DNA of 13,871 nt from Prevotellaceae bacterium UBA3627 (GCA_002373375.1 DFLE01000020.1:2597-16467), one strand, 5' to 3'. Numbered from the stretch's first letter, positions 6,642 to 13,202 are shown. Notes: generated by a model from the sequence alone, not told the origin. Program-made: numbers and translations.

Positions 6642-7256
6642 ATGAGAAAGACATTGTATAACCTCCTTGCAGCAGCCGCAGTGCTGCTCACGACTTCGTG
6701 CGATACCCTTGATACCTTCTTTGGTGGGCAGACGGTTGGAGAGTACACCAACCATCAGGCATATTTCTATATGGACTTCAGCTATGGTCATACCAACACA
6801 TACCTTAGTGAGGCTCTCAACTCCACTAATGTCTTTACCGTCATTACCACGGATCCTACTATTCACATGTCTTCTACGGAAGGAGGAACCTATACCCTCA
6901 GTTGCGAGATGTATGGCGTGGCGAAGAAAAACGAGACCATCAGTGAGGCAAGCCTTACTAAGGTGCCGCGCCAGTTAGGCATAGACGGCAGGGGACTGAT
7001 AGTTGGCCGCTCCTCATTCCAGGATGGGGAACTGTATGTCTTTGACCGCCAGTGCCCCAACTGCTGGAACGCCAACAACTACAGTAACTACCTCCTGTCC
7101 TTCAGCGATGCCCATAATATGGTGTGCAATACATGCCATCGTACCTACGGCTTGCTCAACGGCGGCGTGGTAGTATCAGGAGACAGCGGCGAGAAGTTGT
7201 TCAGATACCGTGCAAGCTATAGCAATCAGCTGTTCCGTGTACAGAATCCGCAATAG
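6642..7256 (+). CDS. Lipoprotein with a four-cysteine Rieske-like domain
   Basis: A 204-residue protein with a lipoprotein signal (MRKTLYNLLAAAAVLLTTSC, lipid-modified Cys20), so it should be anchored in an envelope membrane. The C-terminal half looks like a Rieske-type fold: DGELYVFDRQCPNCW, then VCNTCHRTYGLLNGGVVVSGDSGEKLFRYRASY. A true Rieske [2Fe-2S] site uses CxH and CxxH. Here the positions are CPNC (138-141) and CNTC (162-165), followed by His166, giving four cysteines 20 residues apart between pairs. That suggests a zinc or rubredoxin-like iron site, or an altered cluster. The middle (residues 110-130) has the usual G-x-D-G-R-G-L-I-V-G entry. It is the last gene of the PspC operon, and no convincing terminator follows. 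Similar proteins in Bacteroidales are usually left as hypothetical. Confidence 0.75.
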   Translation: MRKTLYNLLAAAAVLLTTSCDTLDTFFGGQTVGEYTNHQAYFYMDFSYGHTNTYLSEALNSTNVFTVITTDPTIHMSSTEGGTYTLSCEMYGVAKKNETISEASLTKVPRQLGIDGRGLIVGRSSFQDGELYVFDRQCPNCWNANNYSNYLLSFSDAHNMVCNTCHRTYGLLNGGVVVSGDSGEKLFRYRASYSNQLFRVQNPQ

Positions 7257-7334
7257 TTACTTTACCCACTGTGGAAACTATAGAAAACCTTAGGGAACGC
7301 GCCGTTTTCCTGTTCGTTAAAAAAAGTAAAAACA

Positions 7335-7366
7335 TTTGTTTTTCTCAGCAAATATGAGTAACTTTG
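7335..7366 (+). promoter_or_regulatory. Promoter of the tRNA-Leu transcript
   Basis: TTTG at 7335-7338 and TAACTTTG at 7359-7366 are separated by exactly 20 nt, a full match to the Bacteroidota consensus. Transcription should begin about 7373, some 30 nt before the tRNA. No other promoter is seen before the lipoprotein gene at 7490. Confidence 0.8.
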
Positions 7367-7401
7367 CGCACAGTTTCATAAGGTTTTACATTAATTGGGT
7401 C

Positions 7402-7487
7402 GCCGCAATGGTGGAATTGGTAGACACGAGGGACTTAAAATCCCTTGACCCGAAACGGTCGTGCGGGTTCGAGTCCCGCTCGCGGCA
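7402..7487 (+). tRNA. tRNA-Leu (anticodon UAA)
   Basis: An 86-nt class II tRNA. The acceptor stem pairs 7402-7408 with 7480-7486, with discriminator A7487. The anticodon stem AGGGA/TCCCT encloses the loop CTTAAAA, giving anticodon UAA and reading UUA (and UUG) leucine codons. A long variable arm (TGACC...GGTCG) and a perfect T stem GCGGG/CCCGC with TTCGAGT follow. The acceptor stem has one non-Watson-Crick pair, A6-C67 (7407 with 7481). The CCA end is not encoded: the next bases are CAATG, which lead straight into the downstream gene. Confidence 0.95.
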
Positions 7488-7489
7488 CA

Positions 7490-8515
7490 ATGAGAAAGAT
7501 GTTTCATAACACTAAAACAGTCATGGCAACAATGTTTGTCGTGGCTGTTTTTGCTTTGCTGGCTACTGCCTGCACAGGCAATTCCAACGGTGTGGAGATA
7601 GAGGGACGACTGCTCAACATGAACCAGGCAGACTTCTTCCTCTACAGTCCTGACGGCGCCATACCCACCATTGACACCATACATGTCATGGGTGGACGTT
7701 TCGTGTATGAGAACCCGAATGTGAGGGAGGGCACGCTGGTCATCGTGTTCCCTAACTTCAAGACCATACCAGTGTTTGTCTCTCCCGGTGCCAGCATCGA
7801 CATCAAGGGCGACGCCGCGCACCTCTCTGCCACGAAGATTACCGGCACCAAGGACAATAAGCTCTTCACTGAGTGGCGTGAGCATGCTGAGAAGATGTCA
7901 CCACCCGAGGTAAGGACACATGCTGAGCACTTCATCCACGACCACCCCGATGCTGCGGCTGCCGTGTGGCTCGTCATGCAGCAGTTCATAGCCTGTCCTA
8001 AGCCCGACTACCGCAAGGCGCGCACCCTGCTGAAGGAGATAAAGCAACACAATGACAATGCTGCACGCATTACCCAGCTCTTGGCAGCGTTGGACAAGGT
8101 AGGACAGTTTGGTGTAGGCGACCGCCTGCCTTCTTTCACATCCACCGACATTAACGGCCAGCCGGTCAGCTCTGCCACGCTTCTCAACGGTTCCACAGCC
8201 ATACTCTTGTGGGCATCATGGAACTATGAGTCACAGAATATGCTCAGACAACTGGCATCCAACCAGCGACTCACCGACGACCCTAAGAAACTGGACCATG
8301 TGCTGACCATCTGCCTGGATGCAGACATAGAGCACTGCCGTTGCACTCTGCGCAATAACAATGCCGCCGACCTCACCACCATCTGTGACGGACAGATGTG
8401 GGACACACCCTTGCTGCGCCTCTTGGCTCTCAGCAATGTGCCCGACAACATACGCCTGCAAGACGGTAAGGTCACAGGGCGCAGCATGCCTGTGCACAGC
8501 CTTACGAGAAACTAA
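7490..8515 (+). CDS. DUF4369/thioredoxin-fold lipoprotein with degenerate active site
   Basis: A 341-residue protein. The lipoprotein signal (MRKMFHNTKTVMATMFVVAVFALLATAC) puts the modified Cys at residue 28. Residues 35-125 resemble the DUF4369 beta-domain (VEIEGRLLNMNQADFFLYSPDG ... GRFVYENPN ... VFVSPGASIDIKGD ... KITGTKDNKLF). Then comes a helical linker, and 205-341 form a TlpA/redoxin-like domain (VGDRLPSFTSTDINGQPVS ... AILLWASWNYESQN). In active members WASWCPPC holds the redox CxxC; here residues 245-248 are NYES, so both cysteines are gone. This argues against disulfide chemistry. ATG 7490 lies 2 nt after the tRNA; in-frame ATGs at 7499 and 7523 are alternatives, but only 7490 supplies the two basic residues (Arg2, Lys3) right at the N-terminus. 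It is followed by the DUF4230 genes. Confidence 0.85.
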   Translation: MRKMFHNTKTVMATMFVVAVFALLATACTGNSNGVEIEGRLLNMNQADFFLYSPDGAIPTIDTIHVMGGRFVYENPNVREGTLVIVFPNFKTIPVFVSPGASIDIKGDAAHLSATKITGTKDNKLFTEWREHAEKMSPPEVRTHAEHFIHDHPDAAAAVWLVMQQFIACPKPDYRKARTLLKEIKQHNDNAARITQLLAALDKVGQFGVGDRLPSFTSTDINGQPVSSATLLNGSTAILLWASWNYESQNMLRQLASNQRLTDDPKKLDHVLTICLDADIEHCRCTLRNNNAADLTTICDGQMWDTPLLRLLALSNVPDNIRLQDGKVTGRSMPVHSLTRN

Positions 8516-8545
8516 CATTCACCTTATATCTATAATAACAACATC

Positions 8546-9205
8546 ATGATAAAGAGTTTATCACACCTTACACTGCTGTTGCTCGCCATCTTCATGTCAG
8601 CCAGTTGCAAACGCGGCGGCACTGACGGCGGCGGCGCGTCTATCGACACCATTCCCATGATGGTACAGCAGATAAAAGAGTGCTCGCGTCTTTACACCGC
8701 CGAGTACAAGGTACACAAAATCATAACACACAGTGACACCTCCAAAATCTCTGCCACTGTACTCGGACAGAAGCTCAACCTCAACCTGCCTGGCGGACGA
8801 CGCAAGGTGGCTATCCCCATTGACGCGGTGCTCAAGGCATATATAGACTTCAGCAACTTTTCTGAGGACAACGTGCGCAGCGAGGGCGGCAAGATATACA
8901 TTGACCTGCCCAATCCACATGTCGTCATCACCTCAAGCAAGATAGACCATGAGGGAATAAAGAAGTATGTGTCAATAATACGCAGCGACTTCAGCGACGA
9001 GGAGCTGGCACTCTATGAGAAGCAGGGACGCCAGGATATCATCAACGATATACCTAACCTCGGCATACTCAACACCGCACGCCGCTCTGCGGCATCACAA
9101 CTGCTGCCGCTCATCTCCATGCTCGGCATACCACAGGAGAATATCGTCATAACATTTGTAGAACCCAGCGAAGAGAAAGGAGGCCTTACATGGAAGATGG
9201 ATTGA
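8546..9205 (+). CDS. DUF4230 lipoprotein
   Basis: A 219-residue protein with a lipoprotein signal (MIKSLSHLTLLLLAIFMSASC, Cys21). Residues about 38-205 match DUF4230, a family of unknown function found in many bacteria: an opening YTAEYKVHKIITHSDTSK segment (usually 'L.t.e...'), then RRKVAIPIDAVLKAYIDFSNF, GGKIYIDLPNPHVVITSSKIDHEG, and a helical tail with RQDIINDIPNLGILNTARRSAASQLLPLISMLG followed by IVITF. The pattern K-I-x-I-x-L-P-x-P is the family hallmark. It lies 30 nt after the thioredoxin-like lipoprotein and overlaps the next DUF4230 gene by 16 nt. Being an envelope lipoprotein, it probably works with the membrane-anchored paralogue next door; this is inference from order only. Confidence 0.85.
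   Translation: MIKSLSHLTLLLLAIFMSASCKRGGTDGGGASIDTIPMMVQQIKECSRLYTAEYKVHKIITHSDTSKISATVLGQKLNLNLPGGRRKVAIPIDAVLKAYIDFSNFSEDNVRSEGGKIYIDLPNPHVVITSSKIDHEGIKKYVSIIRSDFSDEELALYEKQGRQDIINDIPNLGILNTARRSAASQLLPLISMLGIPQENIVITFVEPSEEKGGLTWKMD
9178..9183 (+). promoter_or_regulatory. Strong Shine-Dalgarno site for the second DUF4230 gene
   Basis: AGGAGG lies six nucleotides before ATG 9190, inside the coding end of the upstream gene. A complete Shine-Dalgarno sequence is unusual for this window and supports 9190 over the in-frame ATG at 9214. Confidence 0.65.
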
Positions 9206-9927
9206 CAGAGAACATGGCAACAGAGATAACAGAGGTTACCGTTCCCCAGGAGCCAGAGAAGAAGAAGCACGGTAAGTTCGTGGCGTTTATTATCGGTCTT
9301 GGCAAGTTCATCGGCTGGCTGCTGCGTATGTTGTGGAAACTGCTCAAGGCCATGTGGCGCAACAAGGTTGCCACGCTCATCGTCATGGCGTTGCTGGTAG
9401 TGGCTGTGGCAGTGCTTACGGTGGTGAAGTGCAGTCGTGAGTCTGACTCCTCTCTTGGTTTTGACTTCGGTATTAACAAGGGCATAGAGATAACCCCTAA
9501 TGTGCTTACAGAGATAAAGAAGATAGGGCAGTGGGAGTTCCTCTCCATCAGCGACGAGGAGATGGTCGATACCGTGCGCAAGGGCTTCTTTACCGATGAC
9601 GAACTGATACGCATATACTATGGCACCCTGCGTTTGGGCATAGACTTCTCACAGTGTGAGGGCGAGTGGATACGCACCGACGGCGACTCTATCATCCTTG
9701 ACCTGCCGCCTGTCAAGCTCCTCGACGAGGACTTCCTTGACGAGGCGCGCACCCAACCGTTCATTGAGAGCGGCAAGTGGACCAACGCCGACCGCCAGGC
9801 TATGGCAGAGCGCGCCAAGGCCATCATGCGCCAGCGCTGCCTCACTCCAGAGAATATGGAGCGTGCGCAGAAGAATGCCGACCGCCAGTTGCGCGAGTTC
9901 CTGAAGAAGATTAATGTTGAAAGGTAA
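9190..9927 (+). CDS. Membrane-anchored DUF4230-like protein
   Basis: A 245-residue protein. The first 28 residues are charged (PEKKKHG). There is an amphipathic hydrophobic stretch at 30-53 and one clear membrane helix at 58-79 (NKVATLIVMALLVVAVAVLTVV), with the C-terminal domain likely periplasmic. Residues about 95-240 resemble DUF4230: EITPNVLTEIKKIGQWEFLSISDEEMVD, LRLGIDFSQ, GDSIILDLPPVKLLDED, then a long helical end (NADRQAMAERAKAIMRQRCLTPENMERAQKNADRQLREFLKKI). The I-I-L-D-L-P-P element aligns with I-Y-I-D-L-P-N in the upstream gene, so the pair are diverged paralogues. The start is supported by AGGAGG; the reading frame overlaps the previous gene by 16 nt, indicating translational coupling. 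It is the last gene before a terminator. Confidence 0.83.
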   Translation: MEDGLTENMATEITEVTVPQEPEKKKHGKFVAFIIGLGKFIGWLLRMLWKLLKAMWRNKVATLIVMALLVVAVAVLTVVKCSRESDSSLGFDFGINKGIEITPNVLTEIKKIGQWEFLSISDEEMVDTVRKGFFTDDELIRIYYGTLRLGIDFSQCEGEWIRTDGDSIILDLPPVKLLDEDFLDEARTQPFIESGKWTNADRQAMAERAKAIMRQRCLTPENMERAQKNADRQLREFLKKINVER

Positions 9928-9950
9928 AAAGGATAATGTATGAAAAGGAG

Positions 9951-9985
9951 AAGGGTTGAAAGACTGTGAAGTTCTTTCAACCCTT
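9951..9985. terminator. Hairpin terminator after the DUF4230 pair
   Basis: A perfect 13-bp stem, AAGGGTTGAAAGA (9951-9963) with TCTTTCAACCCTT (9973-9985), surrounds a 9-nt loop. It is followed by TTAATTATAT, an imperfect T-rich tail. It lies 23 nt past the stop and also faces transcripts arriving on the minus strand from the pectinase gene, so it may serve both directions. Confidence 0.72.
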
Positions 9986-9994
9986 TAATTATAT

Positions 9995-10038
9995 CCTCCC
10001 TCTACCCCCCTCCTTACTCCCCCAAGGGGGGAGAGAGG
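9995..10038. repeat. C-rich/G-rich intergenic repeat with hairpin
   Basis: A pyrimidine-rich run (C5-C6 tracts with CCTCC) leads into a short CTCCCC...GGGGAG hairpin (about 10017-10033) and GAGAGAGG. Its composition and layout recall the 29-nt repeats at 4615-4679 in reverse orientation, though the sequence differs. Repeats of this style are common between Bacteroidota genes. Confidence 0.5.
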
Positions 10039-10071
10039 TAATTACTCTTGTCTTAGTTCATAGCCAAACAA

Positions 10072-10287
10072 CCCTTCTTCCAAGAAAACCTTCTTCCTTC
10101 ATCCCTCCAACCTTCTTCCAAGCCCCCTTCTTCCAAGAAATCCTTCTTCCTTCATCTCTCCAACCTTCTTCTAAGCCCCCCTTACTCCAAGGAATCCTTC
10201 TTCCTTCATCTCTCCAACCTTCTTCCAATACCCCCTTCTTCCAAGAAAACCTTCTTCCTTCATCCCTCCAACCTTCTTCCATCAATA
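10072..10287. repeat. Four tandem copies of a 53-54 bp pyrimidine-rich repeat
   Basis: Units begin at 10072, 10125, 10179 and 10233, a spacing of 53, 54 and 54 bp. Each contains CCTTCTTCC three times, with spacing 16, 22 and 16. Copies differ at only a few positions (for example AAGAAAACC, AAGAAATCC, AAGGAATCC). The plus strand has almost no G for 210 bp, so the minus strand, which is the 3' end of the pectinase transcript, is a run of GGAAGAAGG motifs. The array ends within a few bases of the pectinase stop. A frame through it is not conserved (see rejected items), so it is treated as noncoding. Confidence 0.85.
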
Positions 10288-12378
10288 CTCCAAGACATTC
10301 CAGAGTTCCTTGATGCGCTGTTCGGGGTCCCACCTGTTGCCAAACACCCATTTGGCGGTAATCTGGTAAGGCTCCGGACTGCCCTCAGCCTCCTTCAGGT
10401 TGTTCTTCAGCCATCCGCTGTCGCCGCCGGCGCGTACGCAGTTATGGTAATAGGCGCGCAGTCCCCACTCGGTAGGGTCGGGCTTGTCCTTGTAGGCATA
10501 CCTTATGTTAGAGTCTGCCACGTTCTCCGTCATCGTGCAGTTCACGAGCACGAACTGCGCGTCGCGGTGATACCTGCCCAACTGCGTAGGACGCTTCGCA
10601 TCAAAGCTGGAGTTGGTTATCACCAGCTTCTTCGTCTTGTCACCGTGACCGTCATGCCATATCATGGCATGGCCGTCGCCGTAGAACTGGCAGCGTGTGG
10701 CATAGCACCATCCGCGCGGACAAAGGAAGTCCACGCCGGCACAGCGCAGTGACAGGTCGGCATGATAATACAAGCCGCTGGCACCTGGTGCCCACAGCGA
10801 CAGCGCGTCATTGCCGTCAGCCCATATATTACTGTTTATCACGATGGTGCGTGTGGCCCTGCCATATATCGCCATCTGGTGGGCGGTGGTGGAGTCAACC
10901 GTGGTGCCGTAGTTGTTATACACCGTCATGCCGCTTATCACGCAGTCGTCGGCACCCTCAAGCAGTTCCACTATGCCTTTTCCCACCTTCTTGCCCTTGT
11001 ATTCGGTGACTACAGGCTTGCTGTCAAGCTGTGCCATGCGTATGATGGTGCTGTCACGGTTCTCGCCCACTAATACTATGTTGGGACGGTCTATTATGAC
11101 TTTCTGCTCATACACACCGTTGCGTATCAGTATGCGGTAAGGCTTCACGGGAGTCTCCGGCGCCTTCTCTATGGCAGCCTGTATGCTCTCGCCGGCGTTT
11201 ACCACGGCATCGAAGAGGGCGGGCTGCTTCTTCGGCGTTTTCTCAAGGTCCAGCACTCCCGTCTCGTTGGCTCCCTTCGTGTCAAGGCTTATGCTTACCT
11301 TGCCCTGCGGGTCATACTTGTCAGCCCACGCGTCATACAACTTATACAGCCTTGACGGCGTGCCGCCATACCACAGGTAGCCGTTGCGGCGCTCCGCGCC
11401 GATGTCCTGCAAGCGGCGGCGCGGTATGCCGTCACGGTCACACACATACGGCTCACAGTGCTGTAGGTCGTAGAAACGTGCCCATATAGGTCCGGCCTCC
11501 TTGTCTGCCACCAGCTGCGTGTTGCAGTCGGGATGTCCCTTCCTGCCCGTGCGCACCATCCTCACGCCCGTCAGCTTATATTTGTCAAACCATGCCATGG
11601 CTGCGTGTATGGCTCTCTTCACGCGCTCGTCAGGCTCGGGCTGCTCCATCAGGAGCATCACTATGCCGGCGCTCTCCATTGAGCAGTATGAGGGCAGCTC
11701 ATATGCGCGCGCATTGGTAGGCAGCAACGTCTCGCGGTCGTGCTGCTGACACCATACTGTGAGCTTGCCGTCAGTCACTATCTGTGTGCGCAGTATGCAC
11801 TCCAGTCCCTTGTCGAAAGCCTCCTGTGCCCTCTTGCGCATGGCCTTGTCGGTCAGCTTACCGCCGTAAGGCTCCTCCTGCGCCGCTATGTCGCGCAGCA
11901 GCCTCATGGTGTTTACCATCGCACCGTCGTTGTATGTTATCTGCAACTGATACCCTCTGGCAGAGGGCCAGAACTGCGGCCATCCGCCGTTGGCATACTG
12001 CCCGCTCAGCAGATACTCCACGCCACGGCGGAAACCCTCGCGGTAACGCTTGTCGCCCGTACCCTGGTAGAGCCTCGCCAGATACACCACCTGCGTGGTG
12101 GTGGCGTTGTTGTCAATGGTAGAGTCGTCAAGACGTGCCTTGTCATGCTCCACCTTGTCGCGCTCCTCCTTGCTGAGCGGCTTAGCCATGTCGATATTCT
12201 TAGGCCATCCGCCCGTCACGCGCTGGTACAGCAGCACTTGGTCGCCTATGCGGCGCGCCTCGTCCGTAAGGTAGAACTCCTTGCTCTTCTCTCGCATAGG
12301 TCTCAGCACCCTGCCCTGCTGTGCCGTCATCGGCACTGCCATGAGCAGCGCGAGGATAAGTGTATAGATAGTTTTCAT
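10282..12378 (-). CDS. pelA: Secreted pectate lyase (PL10) - pectinesterase (CE8) fusion
   Basis: A 698-residue exported enzyme with a signal peptide ending near residue 19 (MKTIYTLILALLMAVPMTA). Residues about 25-350 are a PL10 pectate lyase, an (alpha/alpha) barrel cleaving polygalacturonate by beta-elimination: LLYQRVTGGWPKNIDM (49-64), GGWPQFWPSARGY (131-143), ITYNDGAM (147-154), and GPIWARFYDL...GAERRNGYLWYG (296-338) with the conserved Arg pair at 330-331. Residues about 385-695 are a CE8 pectin methylesterase-like beta-helix: HQMAIYG (Gln501), GNDALSL (Asp524), AGVDFLCP (Asp550) and LGRYH (Arg602). These match the catalytic Asp, Asp and Arg of CE8, but the Gln before the first Asp is Asn523. 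One chain could demethylate and then cut pectin. It lies 32 nt downstream of the peroxidase gene with no promoter between. No SusC/SusD pair is nearby. Confidence 0.92.
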   Translation of the reverse strand: MKTIYTLILALLMAVPMTAQQGRVLRPMREKSKEFYLTDEARRIGDQVLLYQRVTGGWPKNIDMAKPLSKEERDKVEHDKARLDDSTIDNNATTTQVVYLARLYQGTGDKRYREGFRRGVEYLLSGQYANGGWPQFWPSARGYQLQITYNDGAMVNTMRLLRDIAAQEEPYGGKLTDKAMRKRAQEAFDKGLECILRTQIVTDGKLTVWCQQHDRETLLPTNARAYELPSYCSMESAGIVMLLMEQPEPDERVKRAIHAAMAWFDKYKLTGVRMVRTGRKGHPDCNTQLVADKEAGPIWARFYDLQHCEPYVCDRDGIPRRRLQDIGAERRNGYLWYGGTPSRLYKLYDAWADKYDPQGKVSISLDTKGANETGVLDLEKTPKKQPALFDAVVNAGESIQAAIEKAPETPVKPYRILIRNGVYEQKVIIDRPNIVLVGENRDSTIIRMAQLDSKPVVTEYKGKKVGKGIVELLEGADDCVISGMTVYNNYGTTVDSTTAHQMAIYGRATRTIVINSNIWADGNDALSLWAPGASGLYYHADLSLRCAGVDFLCPRGWCYATRCQFYGDGHAMIWHDGHGDKTKKLVITNSSFDAKRPTQLGRYHRDAQFVLVNCTMTENVADSNIRYAYKDKPDPTEWGLRAYYHNCVRAGGDSGWLKNNLKEAEGSPEPYQITAKWVFGNRWDPEQRIKELWNVLEY

Positions 12379-12410
12379 ACAGTGTGTCAGTTGATTTGTT
12401 ATGCCATGGC

Positions 12411-13064
12411 TTACAGCAGGCTTTCTATGGCCTTCTCCACCTCCGTCATGCTGCGTGTAGGCTCAAAGCGGCTCACCACCTTGCCCTCACGGTCAATGAG
12501 GAACTTGGTGAAGTTCCACTTTATGTCACTCGTCTTGCGCCAGTCGGGATTGGCCTTGTCAAACATCTGCTCAAGCAGCGGCGTCAGCTTGTTGTCGGCG
12601 TCAAAGCCCTCAAAGCCCTTCTGCTCCTTCAGCCATGTGTAGAGCGGCAGCTCGCCATCGCCGTTCACCTCCGCCTTCTTGAACTGAGGGAAATCGGTGC
12701 CAAACTTCATGCGGCAGAACTGCGTTATCTCCTCGTCGGTGCCTGGTGCCTGGTTGCCAAACTGGTTGCACGGTATGTCAAGCACCTCAAAGCCCTTGTC
12801 TTTCAGTCGGCCGTAGATAGCCTCCAACTCCTCATACTGGGGAGTGAAGCCACATCCCGTTGCGGTGTTGACGATAAGCAGCACCTTGCCCTTATACTCA
12901 GCGAGGCTCACCTCAGCCCCCTTCTTGTCCTGTACGGTGAAATCATAGACTGTCTTCATTTTCTTTTCTTTTTGGTTGTTAGTACTATTGTTCCCTGTGG
13001 TGTCTTGTGCCAATGACGTCATAGCGAGGAACACACACATCAGTAACGTTAAGATACGTGTCAT
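12411..13064 (-). CDS. Exported glutathione peroxidase (thioredoxin-dependent type)
   Basis: A 217-residue protein. Starting at 13064 gives a signal peptide (MTRILTLLMCVFLAMTSLAQ) and a polar linker (21-35). The GPx domain then begins at Met36, where cytosolic homologues start. It reduces peroxides using a catalytic cysteine. Visible motifs are NTATGCGFTPQYEEL (peroxidatic Cys71), DIPCNQFGNQAPG (Gln101), and IKWNFTKFLIDREGKVVSRFEP (the Trp-Asn pair). Cys117 (QFCRMKF) is 46 residues after Cys71, the spacing of the resolving cysteine in thioredoxin-dependent GPx enzymes. The longer frame from 13115 would start upstream of the -7 element and is rejected. The signal peptide makes it periplasmic, which is unusual. 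Probably the first gene of a two-gene transcript with the pectinase. Confidence 0.9.
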   Translation of the reverse strand: MTRILTLLMCVFLAMTSLAQDTTGNNSTNNQKEKKMKTVYDFTVQDKKGAEVSLAEYKGKVLLIVNTATGCGFTPQYEELEAIYGRLKDKGFEVLDIPCNQFGNQAPGTDEEITQFCRMKFGTDFPQFKKAEVNGDGELPLYTWLKEQKGFEGFDADNKLTPLLEQMFDKANPDWRKTSDIKWNFTKFLIDREGKVVSRFEPTRSMTEVEKAIESLL

Positions 13065-13087
13065 AATATTATCAGTGTTAACGCTGA

Positions 13088-13118
13088 CAAATTTACGTTT
13101 TTTTTCTGAATGCACAAA
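13088..13118 (-). promoter_or_regulatory. Promoter of the peroxidase-pectinase transcript
   Basis: On the minus strand TAAATTTG (13088-13095) matches TAnnTTTG, and TTTG (13115-13118) lies 19 nt upstream. The transcript would begin about 13081, so the ATG at 13064 has a leader of about 17 nt and the ATG at 13115 is not transcribed. Confidence 0.72.
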
Positions 13119-13202
13119 ATAAAACGTATAAAAGTTAAGGTTGGGGGTATAGACCCCGCCCTAAATAAAGCTGAAAAGCACCCCCTGCCAAACCATCCTC
13201 CG

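Noticed and set aside
7257..7334. Terminator for the PspC operon
   Set aside because: Only an imperfect short dyad around 7290-7312 is seen, followed by A residues and no T run, so a terminator could not be supported.
7445..7489. Extension of the lipoprotein frame upstream to an ATG at 7445
   Set aside because: This ATG lies inside the tRNA-Leu gene and would remove the signal peptide from the N-terminus.
10058..10351. Minus-strand 97-residue frame with a repeated LEEGWRDEGRR peptide
   Set aside because: It overlaps the end of the pectinase gene in another frame, and one repeat spacing is 53 rather than 54 bp, which shifts the frame and changes the peptide in the last unit. Selection on a protein would keep the frame.
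11740..13016. Long plus-strand open frames opposite the pectinase and peroxidase genes (300 and 210 residues)
   Set aside because: They are antisense to two well-identified enzymes, have His/Leu/Arg-rich composition without recognisable domains, and one spans the junction between the genes. They are shadows of GC-rich coding sequence.
13065..13115. Longer start of the glutathione peroxidase
   Set aside because: The extra 17 codons run back through the -7 promoter element and would bury the signal peptide.
13141..13160. Short GGGGT-ATAG-ACCCC hairpin upstream of the peroxidase promoter
   Set aside because: A 5-bp stem with no T run and no associated gene is too common to interpret.
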